NCBI GenBank assembly: GCA_036939755.1
Contig: JALLAZ010001121.1
Location: forward strand, 1-10,134
Length of the DNA: 10,134 nt
From: Stephanodiscus triporus
Lineage: Eukaryota; Bacillariophyta; Thalassiosirophyceae; Thalassiosirales; Thalassiosiraceae
Direction: 5' to 3'
Shown: positions 1 through 7,257 of the stretch, piece by piece
Numbering within the stretch: position 1 is the first letter of the stretch
How the letters are laid out: each line of letters starts with the position of its first letter
Position numbers and translations under genes: made by a program
The notes under the pieces: generated by a model
What the model saw: the letters and a program-made list of their open reading frames with translations, nothing else
What the model was told of the DNA's origin: nothing
Database searches by the model: none

Positions 1-925
1 CTCAACACTTGAGCATCGACTCCCATGTGTTCATCGAGGTGATAAGCCTCAATGAAGTTTTGCTCGTTTGTAGACTTGGAAACTTGATCGCTACCGAGGC
101 CGCCCAGTGGGACCATCGTCAGTGTGATCCCGTTCTGCAATGTGCCAACAGAAAGGGGAACCGTGGATTTACCAGACCCCGTCTTGGCAATGAGGTATAA
201 TATCCTGTCCCACTGAAATGCAAAATATGCCACAGCACGGATCTGGAACTCACGAGGGTAGCGGATCCCCCAATCATGGAGCATAGCCTGACGTATGATT
301 CTCTCGTGATGGGGGTCCACACCATCAATGACCGAATCGGCGCCCTCACGTCCCAAGGCCTCGAGATGGTGAGCAGCGGTCAAGTTGCTGTAGAGCATTG
401 GCTGTGTACCACCAAGGATAGGCAGCTGAGTCCCTGGCACAATAGTCCCCTCCAATGCCTCATTTTCAGCGGAGGTGTCATCAACAGCGGATGTGTTGTC
501 GTCGGAGGCATCATCATCAGCGGACGCGTCGTTGCCATTGGTGGTGTTGTGTCATCGTCATCCTCCTCGTAAGATCTTGTTATCGCTCATCCTTGCATAC
601 GGGCAGCAGATAACATCCACTACTTGATCAAGACGTGAACGGAGTCTGTGCAATGTGGACAGTTGAGTCTCGACTGAAGGGGAGGACGGGTGCAACAACG
701 GGCGGATCGGAGCAATCCAGGCATGGGGATTGATAGTGGACTCCATCTCTGGGTCAGCACCACCGGTTGGGGACACAATGGGGGCGGCCAATTGATCCCG
801 GGAATCGACGGGGGGGGGGAGGGGGGGAGATCATTGTCGGCATCGGAGGCGTCAGAGGTGGAGTAGGAATTTCCCCAAGTAATCTGCCACGACTGATGAA
901 GGCTAGGGATGAGCTGGGATGACAT
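1..925 (-). pseudogene. RecQ-like superfamily 2 helicase, 5' part, broken, runs off left edge
   Basis: The reading starts at the ATG at 925-923 (MSSQLIPS...). A serine/aspartate/proline-rich N-terminus reaches a G-rich tract at 810-827, where the frame must shift by one to continue as a second coherent stretch (about 808-561; HRLRSRLDQVVDVICC). Two TGA codons (560-558 and 554-552) follow in that frame, then it stays open from 551 to the window edge, 183 codons. This last part opens with an acidic linker, then shows a Q-motif-like segment (YPREFQIRAVAYF), Walker A AKTGSGKST (188-162) and a RecQ-type motif Ia (TMVPLGGLGSDQV). Motifs II-VI would lie off the window. RecQ enzymes unwind DNA 3'-5' using ATP; whether this copy was a host gene or carried by a mobile element cannot be told here. 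Such helicase copies are, as I recall, numerous in Thalassiosira genomes. The helicase call is firm; pseudogene status is likely, though the G-tract break could be a sequencing error. Confidence 0.75.
810..827. repeat. poly-G tract at the helicase frame break
   Basis: Ten G, one A, then seven G on the plus strand. On the minus strand this reads as proline codons in the helicase N-terminus, and the coherent protein frame differs by one between its two sides. A length change in the tract, real or introduced during sequencing, explains the break. Confidence 0.7.
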
Positions 926-1167
926 GATAAGAATGGAAATAATGCTGCTTGTGAGGCAAAAGGGATTGGACAGGAGGGTGGTGGAAAAAAGCTGGAAAAA
1001 TCACAGGTAGGTGTAAACTGGGGCAATACCTATGGTGTTCCCACACCTCGGAATTTCACTACCAAAATTTTGGCTTTTACCACCCCCTTGAGATTTTTTT
1101 TGAGTCTCGGTGGGTTCCTGCACCTACGTACCTGTAAGTTACGTAGGGCGGGTTACACATTGAGATT
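926..1167. other. Spacer between helicase start and transposon left end
   Basis: No coding signal was seen. It holds a 12-base palindrome CCAAAATTTTGG (1062-1073) and an 8-bp-arm inverted repeat (1123-1147). It would carry the helicase promoter and 5' leader if that gene was ever expressed. Confidence 0.4.
1123..1147. repeat. Inverted repeat, 8-bp arms
   Basis: CCTACGTA at 1123-1130 is the exact reverse complement of TACGTAGG at 1140-1147, with a 9-base loop. It lies 20 bases outside the left terminal repeat of the transposon. No function is assigned. Confidence 0.6.
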
Positions 1168-1205
1168 TGGATTTTCTCTCGGGCAAAAGTACAATTAGTA
1201 CTTAG
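1168..1205 (+). repeat. Left terminal inverted repeat of the piggyBac-like element
   Basis: The outer 17 bases match the right end 15/17 in inverted orientation; after a 4-base spacer comes GTACAATTAGTAC and TTAG, matching the right-end GTACTAATTAGT..TTAG after a 6-base spacer. The inner half needs small gaps to align. Confidence 0.65.
1189..1201. repeat. Palindromic motif copy 1 (GTACAATTAGTAC)
   Basis: One base shorter than the full 14-base palindrome. It is part of the left terminal repeat. Candidate transposase binding site by position only. Confidence 0.55.
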
Positions 1206-1374
1206 AGGAAGGTATAAACTATGGGGTCATAAACCCACTCTCCAAAGCTGAAAAACAGGGTTTAGCACCCCAAGACATGGTCCTACACAAGTCGCGTGCA
1301 AAAAACCGCATCAGAAAAGCAGGTCGAGAGCCTGAGATCGGTAACTAGAGGCCAAAATTAGCAAAAAATCTTAA

Positions 1375-1388
1375 GTACTAATTAGTAC
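1375..1388. repeat. Palindromic motif copy 2 (GTACTAATTAGTAC)
   Basis: A perfect 14-base palindrome just beyond the stop codon of the cysteine-rich transposase end. TTAA occurs on both sides, at 1371-1374 and 1394-1397. Confidence 0.6.
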
Positions 1389-1393
1389 CCAGC

Positions 1394-3503
1394 TTAAGTC
1401 TGCAATTCGAGGCCATTTACATGCAATCCAAAGCAAAATGCGCACAAGGGATTTGCGGGGCTACATGAGCAGTATGTCATGATCTTTTTACCGCACCCAT
1501 GGCACTTGAGTTTGAGATAAACCGTATCTACCTTTTGAAATTTGTGGCTGCTCGGATTCCACTTTCCCTCATCCCGCCCTCTCTTTTTCAAGGCATGAAC
1601 ATTGCTGCTACGCCATCTATTAGCCACCACAGCTGACTGGTGGTAATACCTGAGGGACATCTTGTGTGTTGTGTAGCAACTCCTGGGCCAGTTGGCGCCG
1701 AAATTTGAGCTGCGGGGGTGATGGTTCAAGCTTCCCCCGAGCAAGAGAGTGGCGCACATTTACCTCTGCAACCAAACACATAAAGGTAAATTGATGCATA
1801 GGTCACCATTTTGTCCCCCAAACCTCCTTCAACCCTATAGGATCATGCCAGCGATTGTTGTGGTCATCAACCCAATGCTTAGCCCTGCTGTACCTCAAAA
1901 ACGGCTCCGCATACTTGAACGTCTTCCACCGGCCGTCAACCTTCCTCCAGATTGGATGGTCCTGGATCTCCTCAAGCATGCCATGGGTTGCCATGATCTT
2001 TGAGACATATTTGCTGTCCCAACAGCAATGAACTAGGAACCTCTGGTGTTGATATGATTGGACCAGCGTCCCGCAATGGCCAAGCTGGGCGTCGGCAAAG
2101 TGATCGTCAATGTGATCCCCAGGCACTCCCCTCGGCCAGTGACCTCGCTTCTTCACATACGTTGCTGAATAGCAACCTTTCTTGGTGCATGTGGTGACAC
2201 CATTGTAGATGCCAAAGCAACTATCCACCATTACCACCTTACCTGTGCCGTGAATATTCTTTGTCATCTCAACCATCGTCTTCGCCGTCTTCGACAGCTG
2301 GTCATACTCCAACAGGAATGCCCAAGACCCGTTGCTCTTCTTTGGCCAATCCTTCCCCTTGACAAGCCTAATTCTCCACATGATTGGTTTTCCGTCGTCC
2401 CTGTCACAGATTGAGTGATACTTGTTGCCAAACGGGTGCGGCATTTGTGGGACACACATGACGCCGGGGCAATATTTATTGAGCCAAGAGCTCATGGATT
2501 CATCGAGGCAGTTGAGCCACGAAGGGAAGTAATTCTCTTCCATGTGATCGTTGAATGCCTGGAGCATCTTCCGTACATTGTGGAAGCGATAGACAAAACC
2601 ATTGTTGTCAAGAGTTGGCGCCTTCTCATCAGTCAAGCAAAATGCCACAGTTATGTTGTGAAACCTATTCATTGACATGAACTGATTCAATTGAAATGGG
2701 GCGCCTGAAAACATGTTGATCGGTTGGGACGACCACCACAACTTTCAATCCGCAATTCCCTGGAAACACGCCATGTAAAACTGGCACCCCAGCCACTTAT
2801 AGAACTCCGAGATTGTCAGGTGCGGCGTCAATGAAACGTTGGTGGCGGGGATGATGACCTCGCGAATGATGTTTTCTGGCAACGCCATTCGAAACAGATC
2901 AAAGTGTGACATCGCCGCGATCTCGTCCAAATGCTTATCCTTCCATTTCCCCACATCGTTTGGCATGGAATTAACCCGCCAAGGGCAGAACGTTGGCTTT
3001 TCCCAATTGTACTGCATGCCTTCGGGATCCGGAGGGGGGGGGGCGGCATCCTTGGGGATAGGCTCATTGTCATCATCAACCTCTATTCCCTCTGCCTGAA
3101 GCTGCTCAATTTCCTCGGCGAGTCCAGCACGGCCACCTTTGAAGACATTTGGCAAAATGTTTTGAAGGGAAGCACATTCATCATTAATCAGGGGAGGGGG
3201 AGCCACCGGCTCAGGCCTCACCACCTCGCTTTCGAAGGGCATTTCCGGAGCAACATTGACCCGGAAATTATATTTGACGACATGGAACTCCATTGCTGGT
3301 TCATATCCCGGGATTTGAACAACATAGCACATTTGCATCCTTCTTGCCACCCTCCTCATGCCCTCCCCGATGATTACCGCGCCCATCACGCGTCCCCTCG
3401 CTTCGGCAGGGTATCGCTCGCGGATCCTCTCGCCCGGATGAAAAAAACGGGAGGCTCCTGAGCCAATGGTTCGGATTCTGCCAGGACGAGCCGTCGACAC
3501 CAT
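1394..3503 (-). pseudogene. piggyBac-family transposase (DDE_Tnp_1_7), disrupted
   Basis: A cut-and-paste DNA transposase gene of about 700 codons starting at the ATG at 3503. Codons 1-90 form an N-terminal region (PGERIRERYP, YVVQIPGYEP), followed by an acidic/proline-rich linker and the catalytic core from about codon 180. Acidic residues expected for the DDD site are visible: CLDESM (D335), VMVDSCFG (D428) and WVDDHNN (D547/D548). The frame is interrupted by TGA at 2747-2745 between GIAD and KLWWSS, where family members usually carry Arg, and by TGA at 1805-1803 after VWGTKW, where a second Trp is usual; beyond each stop the same frame continues as recognisable transposase. A net one-base frameshift at about 1660-1620 then moves into the frame that encodes the C-terminal cysteine-rich zinc-binding domain (CHGC...CSC...CAFC..LH), ending at TAA 1396-1394. 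The broken state is seen directly; comparison with intact relatives is from memory. Confidence 0.85.
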
Positions 3504-3799
3504 CTTTGAAATATTTTATGGGGCTCATCGCAAATTTTCTGGTACAGTACCCACGAATTCCTACGTTAAAAAGGGTCCACAACCCCACAACTCGTTTTTT
3601 TATTTTACGAAACTACTATCAGCCCGAGAGTCGATGCACGGTCGATGATATCTTCGCCATCCATGGGTATCACATGAACCCCAGATAGCTATGGGTCGGC
3701 AAGACCATTGTCGAGGGGCGGGTTCACTCCTGAAGAGTGAAGCTGAATACCCATGCCGCCGCGGCTTGGCGTTCCAAGTACTAATTAGTGCTCAAATTA
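3504..3799 (-). other. 5' non-coding arm of the transposon
   Basis: This lies between the transposase ATG and the right terminal repeat and would include its promoter and leader. It contains a hairpin with 7-bp arms (TTCACTC 3723-3729, GAGTGAA 3735-3741, 5-base loop) and palindrome copy 3. No protein-like frame was recognised. Confidence 0.45.
3778..3791. repeat. Palindromic motif copy 3 (GTACTAATTAGTGC)
   Basis: One mismatch from the perfect palindrome; it lies 27 bases inward of copy 4 on the right side of the element. Confidence 0.55.
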
Positions 3800-3840
3800 C
3801 TAAAGACTAATTAGTACGATACCGCCCGAGAAAATATCCA
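3800..3840 (-). repeat. Right terminal inverted repeat of the piggyBac-like element
   Basis: The reverse complement begins TGGATATTTTCTCGGGC, then six bases, then GTACTAATTAGT and CTTTAG, mirroring the left end. Outside it the sequence changes to the promoter region of the elongase gene without a visible TTAA. Confidence 0.65.
3804..3817. repeat. Palindromic motif copy 4 (AGACTAATTAGTAC)
   Basis: Two mismatches from the perfect palindrome; it forms the inner part of the right terminal repeat. Confidence 0.55.
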
Positions 3841-4199
3841 TGTCGCTAACCTCGCGCGCTTCTCAGGCTTAGCGAGAGGTACATTATTTTAGCGATATCT
3901 TACGCACGGGCTACAGTATGTGACTCGCTCTGCGGGCGTGGCTTCATAGCTGGCGACACCACGCACTCGAATCTCTCTACGATATCGTACACCATAATAT
4001 CGCTCGTACTTTAGCCACAGACGCAAATAATTTTTTTGTTGTCATTTCCACATCGTTTTATCCTCTCCTCGGAGACGGAACGAGCTGCGCTGCCTGTGCC
4101 ACCATCTTACCTCTAACTCCACTACACCGCCATCTCGTAAGGTCGTCTCCTCACAGGGCACGGTCGCCAGCATCGCACGATATAAATACCCCATCAGCA
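3841..4199 (+). promoter_or_regulatory. Upstream region of the elongase gene
   Basis: 359 bases without a gene. TCGCTAA (3843-3849) is the inverse of TTAGCGA (3869-3875), a further TTAGCGA lies at 3889-3895, and AGCGATAT (3891-3898) is inverted as ATATCGCT (3997-4004). A 12-base palindrome TACGATATCGTA covers 3978-3989. A TATA-like TATAAATA (4181-4188) lies only 12 bases before the start codon, too close for an ordinary TATA box serving that ATG. Which of these act in transcription is not known. Confidence 0.4.
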
Positions 4200-5602
4200 A
4201 TGCCGTCGCCCGACAACGACAAGACGAAGAACAACACGCCCTCCATCCTGGCGAGGTACACCACCGCGTCAATCTTCGTCGTGATCCTCTCGACGTGGGC
4301 CCGCCTCGCCTTTCCGCCCCATGCCGACACGCCCGGCCTCACCTCGCCGATGCACGGCCCGTCCTCCCCCGCGTCCCTCACGGCGATGTACCTCGTCAGC
4401 CTCCCCCTCCTGAGATCGATCACGGAGCGATATCTCTCCCCCCGGTACGACATGAAGCTCCTGCTGACCGAGTCGATGATGCTGTACAACGTCGTTCAGG
4501 TGCTGCTCAACGGGTGGATGGTGTACGCCATGATCGACGCGGTGGTCAATAACGGACATCCGTTCATCGGCAGTCGGGGACTGTCCGGCGTCGCGATCGA
4601 CAGCGGAGCGAGTTACGCGGTCTACGTCCACTACTGCGACAAGTACCTGGAATTCCTCGACACGTACTTCATGATACTCAGGGGCAAGATGGGCCAGGTG
4701 AGTTGGCGTGGAGTGGCGATTCGTTTTTTCGTCGTTAGTACTCCCCCCCCACCCGCCCCCTGCGTCATTTGGGAGCGGGGGGACGGCGTCATTTTTTTTC
4801 GTCGAGGTGACGAGAGGGCGGCTGACTCCCGAATTTTCCACGCGCTAATTTCTCTCCCCACCTCTCTCATCCCCCCCTCCCCCACCCCCACCGGATCGCG
4901 TTCGCGTTCGCGTCGCGTCGCTCCCGAATGCATCGCGATTCACGATCGATCGATCGGATCCCTTCGCGAAAAAAGGTTTCCTTCCTCCACATCTACCACC
5001 ACACGACCATCGCATGGGCGTGGTGGATCGCCCTGCGCTATTCGCCCGGGGGGGACATATACTTCGGCGCTCTCCTGAACTCGGCCATACACGTCCTCAT
5101 GTACTCCTACTACGCGTTGGCGTTATTTAAGGTCCGCTGTCCGTGGAAACGGTACCTAACGCAGGCCCAATTGTTACAATTCACGAGCGTCGTGATGTAC
5201 ACGCTGGCGACCGCGTACCGGCATTACCACACCCCGCCCCATCACGCGATCGAGGGGGTGCAGCCGAGCCTGAAAACTTACTTACTCTGCTGCGTCGTGC
5301 AGGTCTTCGAGATGGTGAGCCTATTCGTGCTCTTCGGCCTATTTTACAAGCGGTCGTACTCGAAAAGGGGCGATAAGGGCGATGGTTCCGGGGAGCGTCA
5401 CGGGCGGTCGAACGACGTCTCGACGACGTCGACGCTGAAGGCGGAGTCGTCGGAGGATCAATGCTACAGGGCCATGGGGGAGATTTCGGTGGCGGCGAAG
5501 GAGGTAGCGGGACACGCGGCGAAGGACGCCGGCAAGCTCGTCGCCACGGCGACGAAGGCGGTCACGAGGGGCAACGGCAAGGGTCGCGTTGGGCCGATGT
5601 GA
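4200..5602 (+). CDS. ELO2: C20 delta-5 polyunsaturated fatty acid elongase (ELO family), two exons
   Basis: This is a 3-ketoacyl-CoA synthase of the ER membrane that condenses malonyl-CoA with acyl-CoA; this subtype extends EPA (20:5) to 22:5 on the route to DHA. Exons are 4200-4697 and 4976-5602, giving 374 residues. The phase-0 intron removes a stretch that otherwise throws the reading off frame. Visible family motifs: KYLEFLDTYFMILRGK (148-163), catalytic histidine box HIYHH (171-175), NSAIHVLMYSYY (201-212) and TQAQLLQF (228-235). About seven hydrophobic segments lie near 24-38, 60-72, 94-112, 176-190, 196-216, 230-246 and 267-290. A hydrophilic tail (297-374) ends in a Lys/Ala-rich segment. 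The N-terminus (LARYTTA, TPGLT) and tail match what I recall of T. pseudonana TpELO2, supporting the ATG at 4200 and the substrate call; family membership is certain, chain-length specificity is inferred. Confidence 0.93.
4698..4975 (+). other. Intron of the elongase gene, 278 bases
   Basis: Donor CAG|GTGAGT at 4697/4698 and acceptor AAG|GTT at 4975/4976, phase 0, placed so that MGQ joins VSFLHIYHH as in the family. It contains long C- and T-rich runs. The first-exon frame stays open right through it to 5078, so retention would give a protein lacking the histidine box. Confidence 0.85.
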
Positions 5603-6054
5603 ATGTATGTTTAACGAAATTTCGCTCTCGCCATGCCGGGAATGAAATTTAGCAAAAAAAATAAGGGGGTTGCGATTAAATACGTCTTTTATTCTAAGAG
5701 GAACAGAACATTCTTTTACTTTCGGCGATGCATGTTGTCCACAACCCGACGTCCTGCTTTCGCGACGAAGCTAGACGTAACTTACGACTTGTATGCTTCG
5801 GTTGTGAGCTGTCACCGTCAGTTTCAAACGGCAGTGTTGTAATAAGTATCCCGGCACACAGATCGAAAGATTCGAGCGTCAATATGAGTACGGCTGATAA
5901 TTTGCTGCTGAAATCGTTACTTTGTCGCTATGAATTTTCATTTCTTCCCCTCGTTGTATTTCTAGCATATATTGCTTCAATATGGCGTGATATGTGCAAC
6001 GGATTTTGCCACTTTCGCAATTCAAAATCCCCCCCCCCCCCACCCAAATCTATC
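5603..6054. other. Convergent 3' intergenic region, elongase/TFIIS
   Basis: 452 bases between two facing gene ends, so it should hold both 3' UTRs and polyadenylation sites. AT-rich patches follow the elongase stop (AAAAAAAATAAG near 5653). A 13-C run lies close to the TFIIS stop. Open frames here have no recognisable protein features, and no RNA gene was seen. Confidence 0.45.
6029..6041. repeat. Poly-C run of 13
   Basis: An uninterrupted run 13 bases beyond the TFIIS stop codon, reading as poly-G in the TFIIS transcript's 3' UTR. Confidence 0.8.
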
Positions 6055-7023
6055 TCAACACTTCCATCGGTTCCCACAATTCATACAAAGCACAAACACA
6101 GTCATCGGCTCATCGGCGCTCCTGGTCTGTTTCTGCGTACTCGTTGTTTTAATGCTCTTGCACCGTCCACACGTAAACAGCGATGCCTTTAGCAAATCCC
6201 CCTTGATGCCACACATGTCATTAATCTTCTTTTCATTCGCCCTCTCCCAGTCCAGTCTGCGCGAATCTTGTAACTTTCGGAGCGTTTCGTCGCGCTCCTT
6301 GGCCTTCTCCTCCGTCTGGAGTTCCCCGGCGGACATTCGGGGGAGTTGCTCCGGCGAAATCTCGCCGAGAATGACTTGATCGCGAATGGCGCCGTTTTTT
6401 TTCAGATTGAAGACAAGATCGCGGACTTTGTCGGTGTAGGATTGCTTCACCCCCCTACTCCAGACATCGATAGCAGCCTCGACTTCTCCCGCCCGTGCAA
6501 GACATAGCTGCTCGACAGCCGATCCATTGAGTTCCTTGGATAGATCATCCCTGGACAGAAGGAAGATGGTGTGTAGCTTTTTGCAAATGTTGATTCGGAG
6601 TTGAGGCAGACCCTGCCATTCGGCATCTCCGCTGAGATCAGATGATCCGGCGCTTGCCATTCGCTTTAGCTGACCCGGTGTGGATGCTCCGTGGCCGAGA
6701 CCGCCAGCCGAGGCGGCGGGTTTCGCGGCTGGTGCAGCCGTCGCGGCAGATACGTCGTTCCCCTGGGCCTGCTTCGCGATACTCTTCCACTTCTTCACGA
6801 GCTTCTTCGCCGCGCTCGCCACATCGCCATCCTCGTGATTTTTCAACTTCGACACGCTCGCGCCGATGAGTGTATCCGAGAGAATGGCGAGGTCCATGTT
6901 ATCCACCCTGTCGAGGCGTTGGACGATGTCCAGAATTTTCTCGGTACGACCATCGCCGCCAGGACTAGCCAACTCCTTGAGAAGGTCCTCCTTGAGAAGA
7001 CGGACGGTTTTGATGCTGGACAT
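6055..7023 (-). CDS. TFIIS: Transcription elongation factor S-II (TFIIS)
   Basis: TFIIS enters the secondary channel of stalled, backtracked RNA polymerase II in the nucleus and triggers cleavage of the transcript's 3' end so elongation can resume. A single uninterrupted frame of 322 residues, close to the usual 300-310. Domain I (LW domain) covers about 27-80, followed by an Ala/Ser-rich linker (88-130), the polymerase-binding domain II (about 138-250, RINICKKLHTIF onward) and the C-terminal zinc ribbon (281-322). Zinc ligands are C285/C288 and C313/C316; the catalytic hairpin RSADEP (301-306) carries D304 and E305. The chain ends in WKC where many homologues have WKFC; the final Cys is not a zinc ligand, so function should not suffer. 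The ATG at 7023 gives the expected N-terminus. It is transcribed away from LC1 and towards the elongase. Confidence 0.96.
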   Translation of the reverse strand: MSSIKTVRLLKEDLLKELASPGGDGRTEKILDIVQRLDRVDNMDLAILSDTLIGASVSKLKNHEDGDVASAAKKLVKKWKSIAKQAQGNDVSAATAAPAAKPAASAGGLGHGASTPGQLKRMASAGSSDLSGDAEWQGLPQLRINICKKLHTIFLLSRDDLSKELNGSAVEQLCLARAGEVEAAIDVWSRGVKQSYTDKVRDLVFNLKKNGAIRDQVILGEISPEQLPRMSAGELQTEEKAKERDETLRKLQDSRRLDWERANEKKINDMCGIKGDLLKASLFTCGRCKSIKTTSTQKQTRSADEPMTVFVLCMNCGNRWKC

Positions 7024-7257
7024 TATTGAAGAAATAATTATATTGATCGGTATTATTGTTATTATTTCTATTGTCGTCTGTCCCTATGTTTGTGAAAAGC
7101 GTGGCGATCGGAGAGGGGCGGGAGACGTTTGGCGCGTTTTTTGTAGGCCGGCCGAGAGAGTGTTGTGTCACAATTGAAATTTCAAAAACTCGCGAAGATA
7201 CTAAGGCTGTCCCCGTTTTCGTGCGCCAAGTTCGTCTTGCTTTCGTTCTCCGACAAC
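7024..7257. promoter_or_regulatory. Divergent promoter shared by TFIIS and LC1
   Basis: 234 bases between the two start codons must hold both promoters and leaders. The TFIIS side is AT-rich with TTATT repeats. Possible sites are a GC box-like GGGGCGGG (7115-7122), TTTGGCGC (7128-7135) matching the E2F consensus TTTSGCGC, and a perfect palindrome TTGAAATTTCAA (7174-7185). These are matches by eye only. Confidence 0.45.

Larger units (their letters stand above)
1168..3840 (-). mobile_element. Decayed piggyBac-type DNA transposon, about 2.67 kb
   Basis: The element is bounded by imperfect terminal inverted repeats: TGGATTTTCTCTCGGGC (1168-1184) against the reverse complement of 3824-3840 (TGGATATTTTCTCGGGC), 15 of 17 identical without gaps, each followed a few bases inward by a GTAC..AATTAGT palindrome. 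Between them lies one piggyBac-family transposase gene on the minus strand with about 190-300 bases of non-coding DNA on each side. Known piggyBac elements insert at and duplicate TTAA; I see no TTAA at either boundary, so the exact ends are uncertain or have decayed. The transposase is disrupted three times, so this copy cannot be autonomous. It sits about 360 bases upstream of the elongase start codon. Confidence 0.75.

Noticed and set aside
2745..2747. TGA read as selenocysteine
   Set aside because: Transposases of this family are not selenoproteins and a second TGA plus a frameshift in the same gene point to decay.
2931..3461. 176-codon open frame on the plus strand
   Set aside because: It lies antisense to the transposase coding region, shows no domain and is best explained as a shadow.
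4181..4188. TATAAATA taken as a TATA box, implying a later elongase start at Met51 or Met63
   Set aside because: The N-terminal residues from 4200 (LARYTTA, TPGLT) match what I recall of the T. pseudonana protein, so the first ATG is kept; the TATA match is probably chance.
5690..5900. Possible tRNA or structured RNA in the elongase/TFIIS gap
   Set aside because: No TpsiC-like GTTCRANNC with matching acceptor stem could be found.
5728..6192. 154-codon plus-strand frame between elongase and TFIIS
   Set aside because: It runs through the poly-C tract and into the TFIIS coding end, has no recognisable motif and mixed composition.
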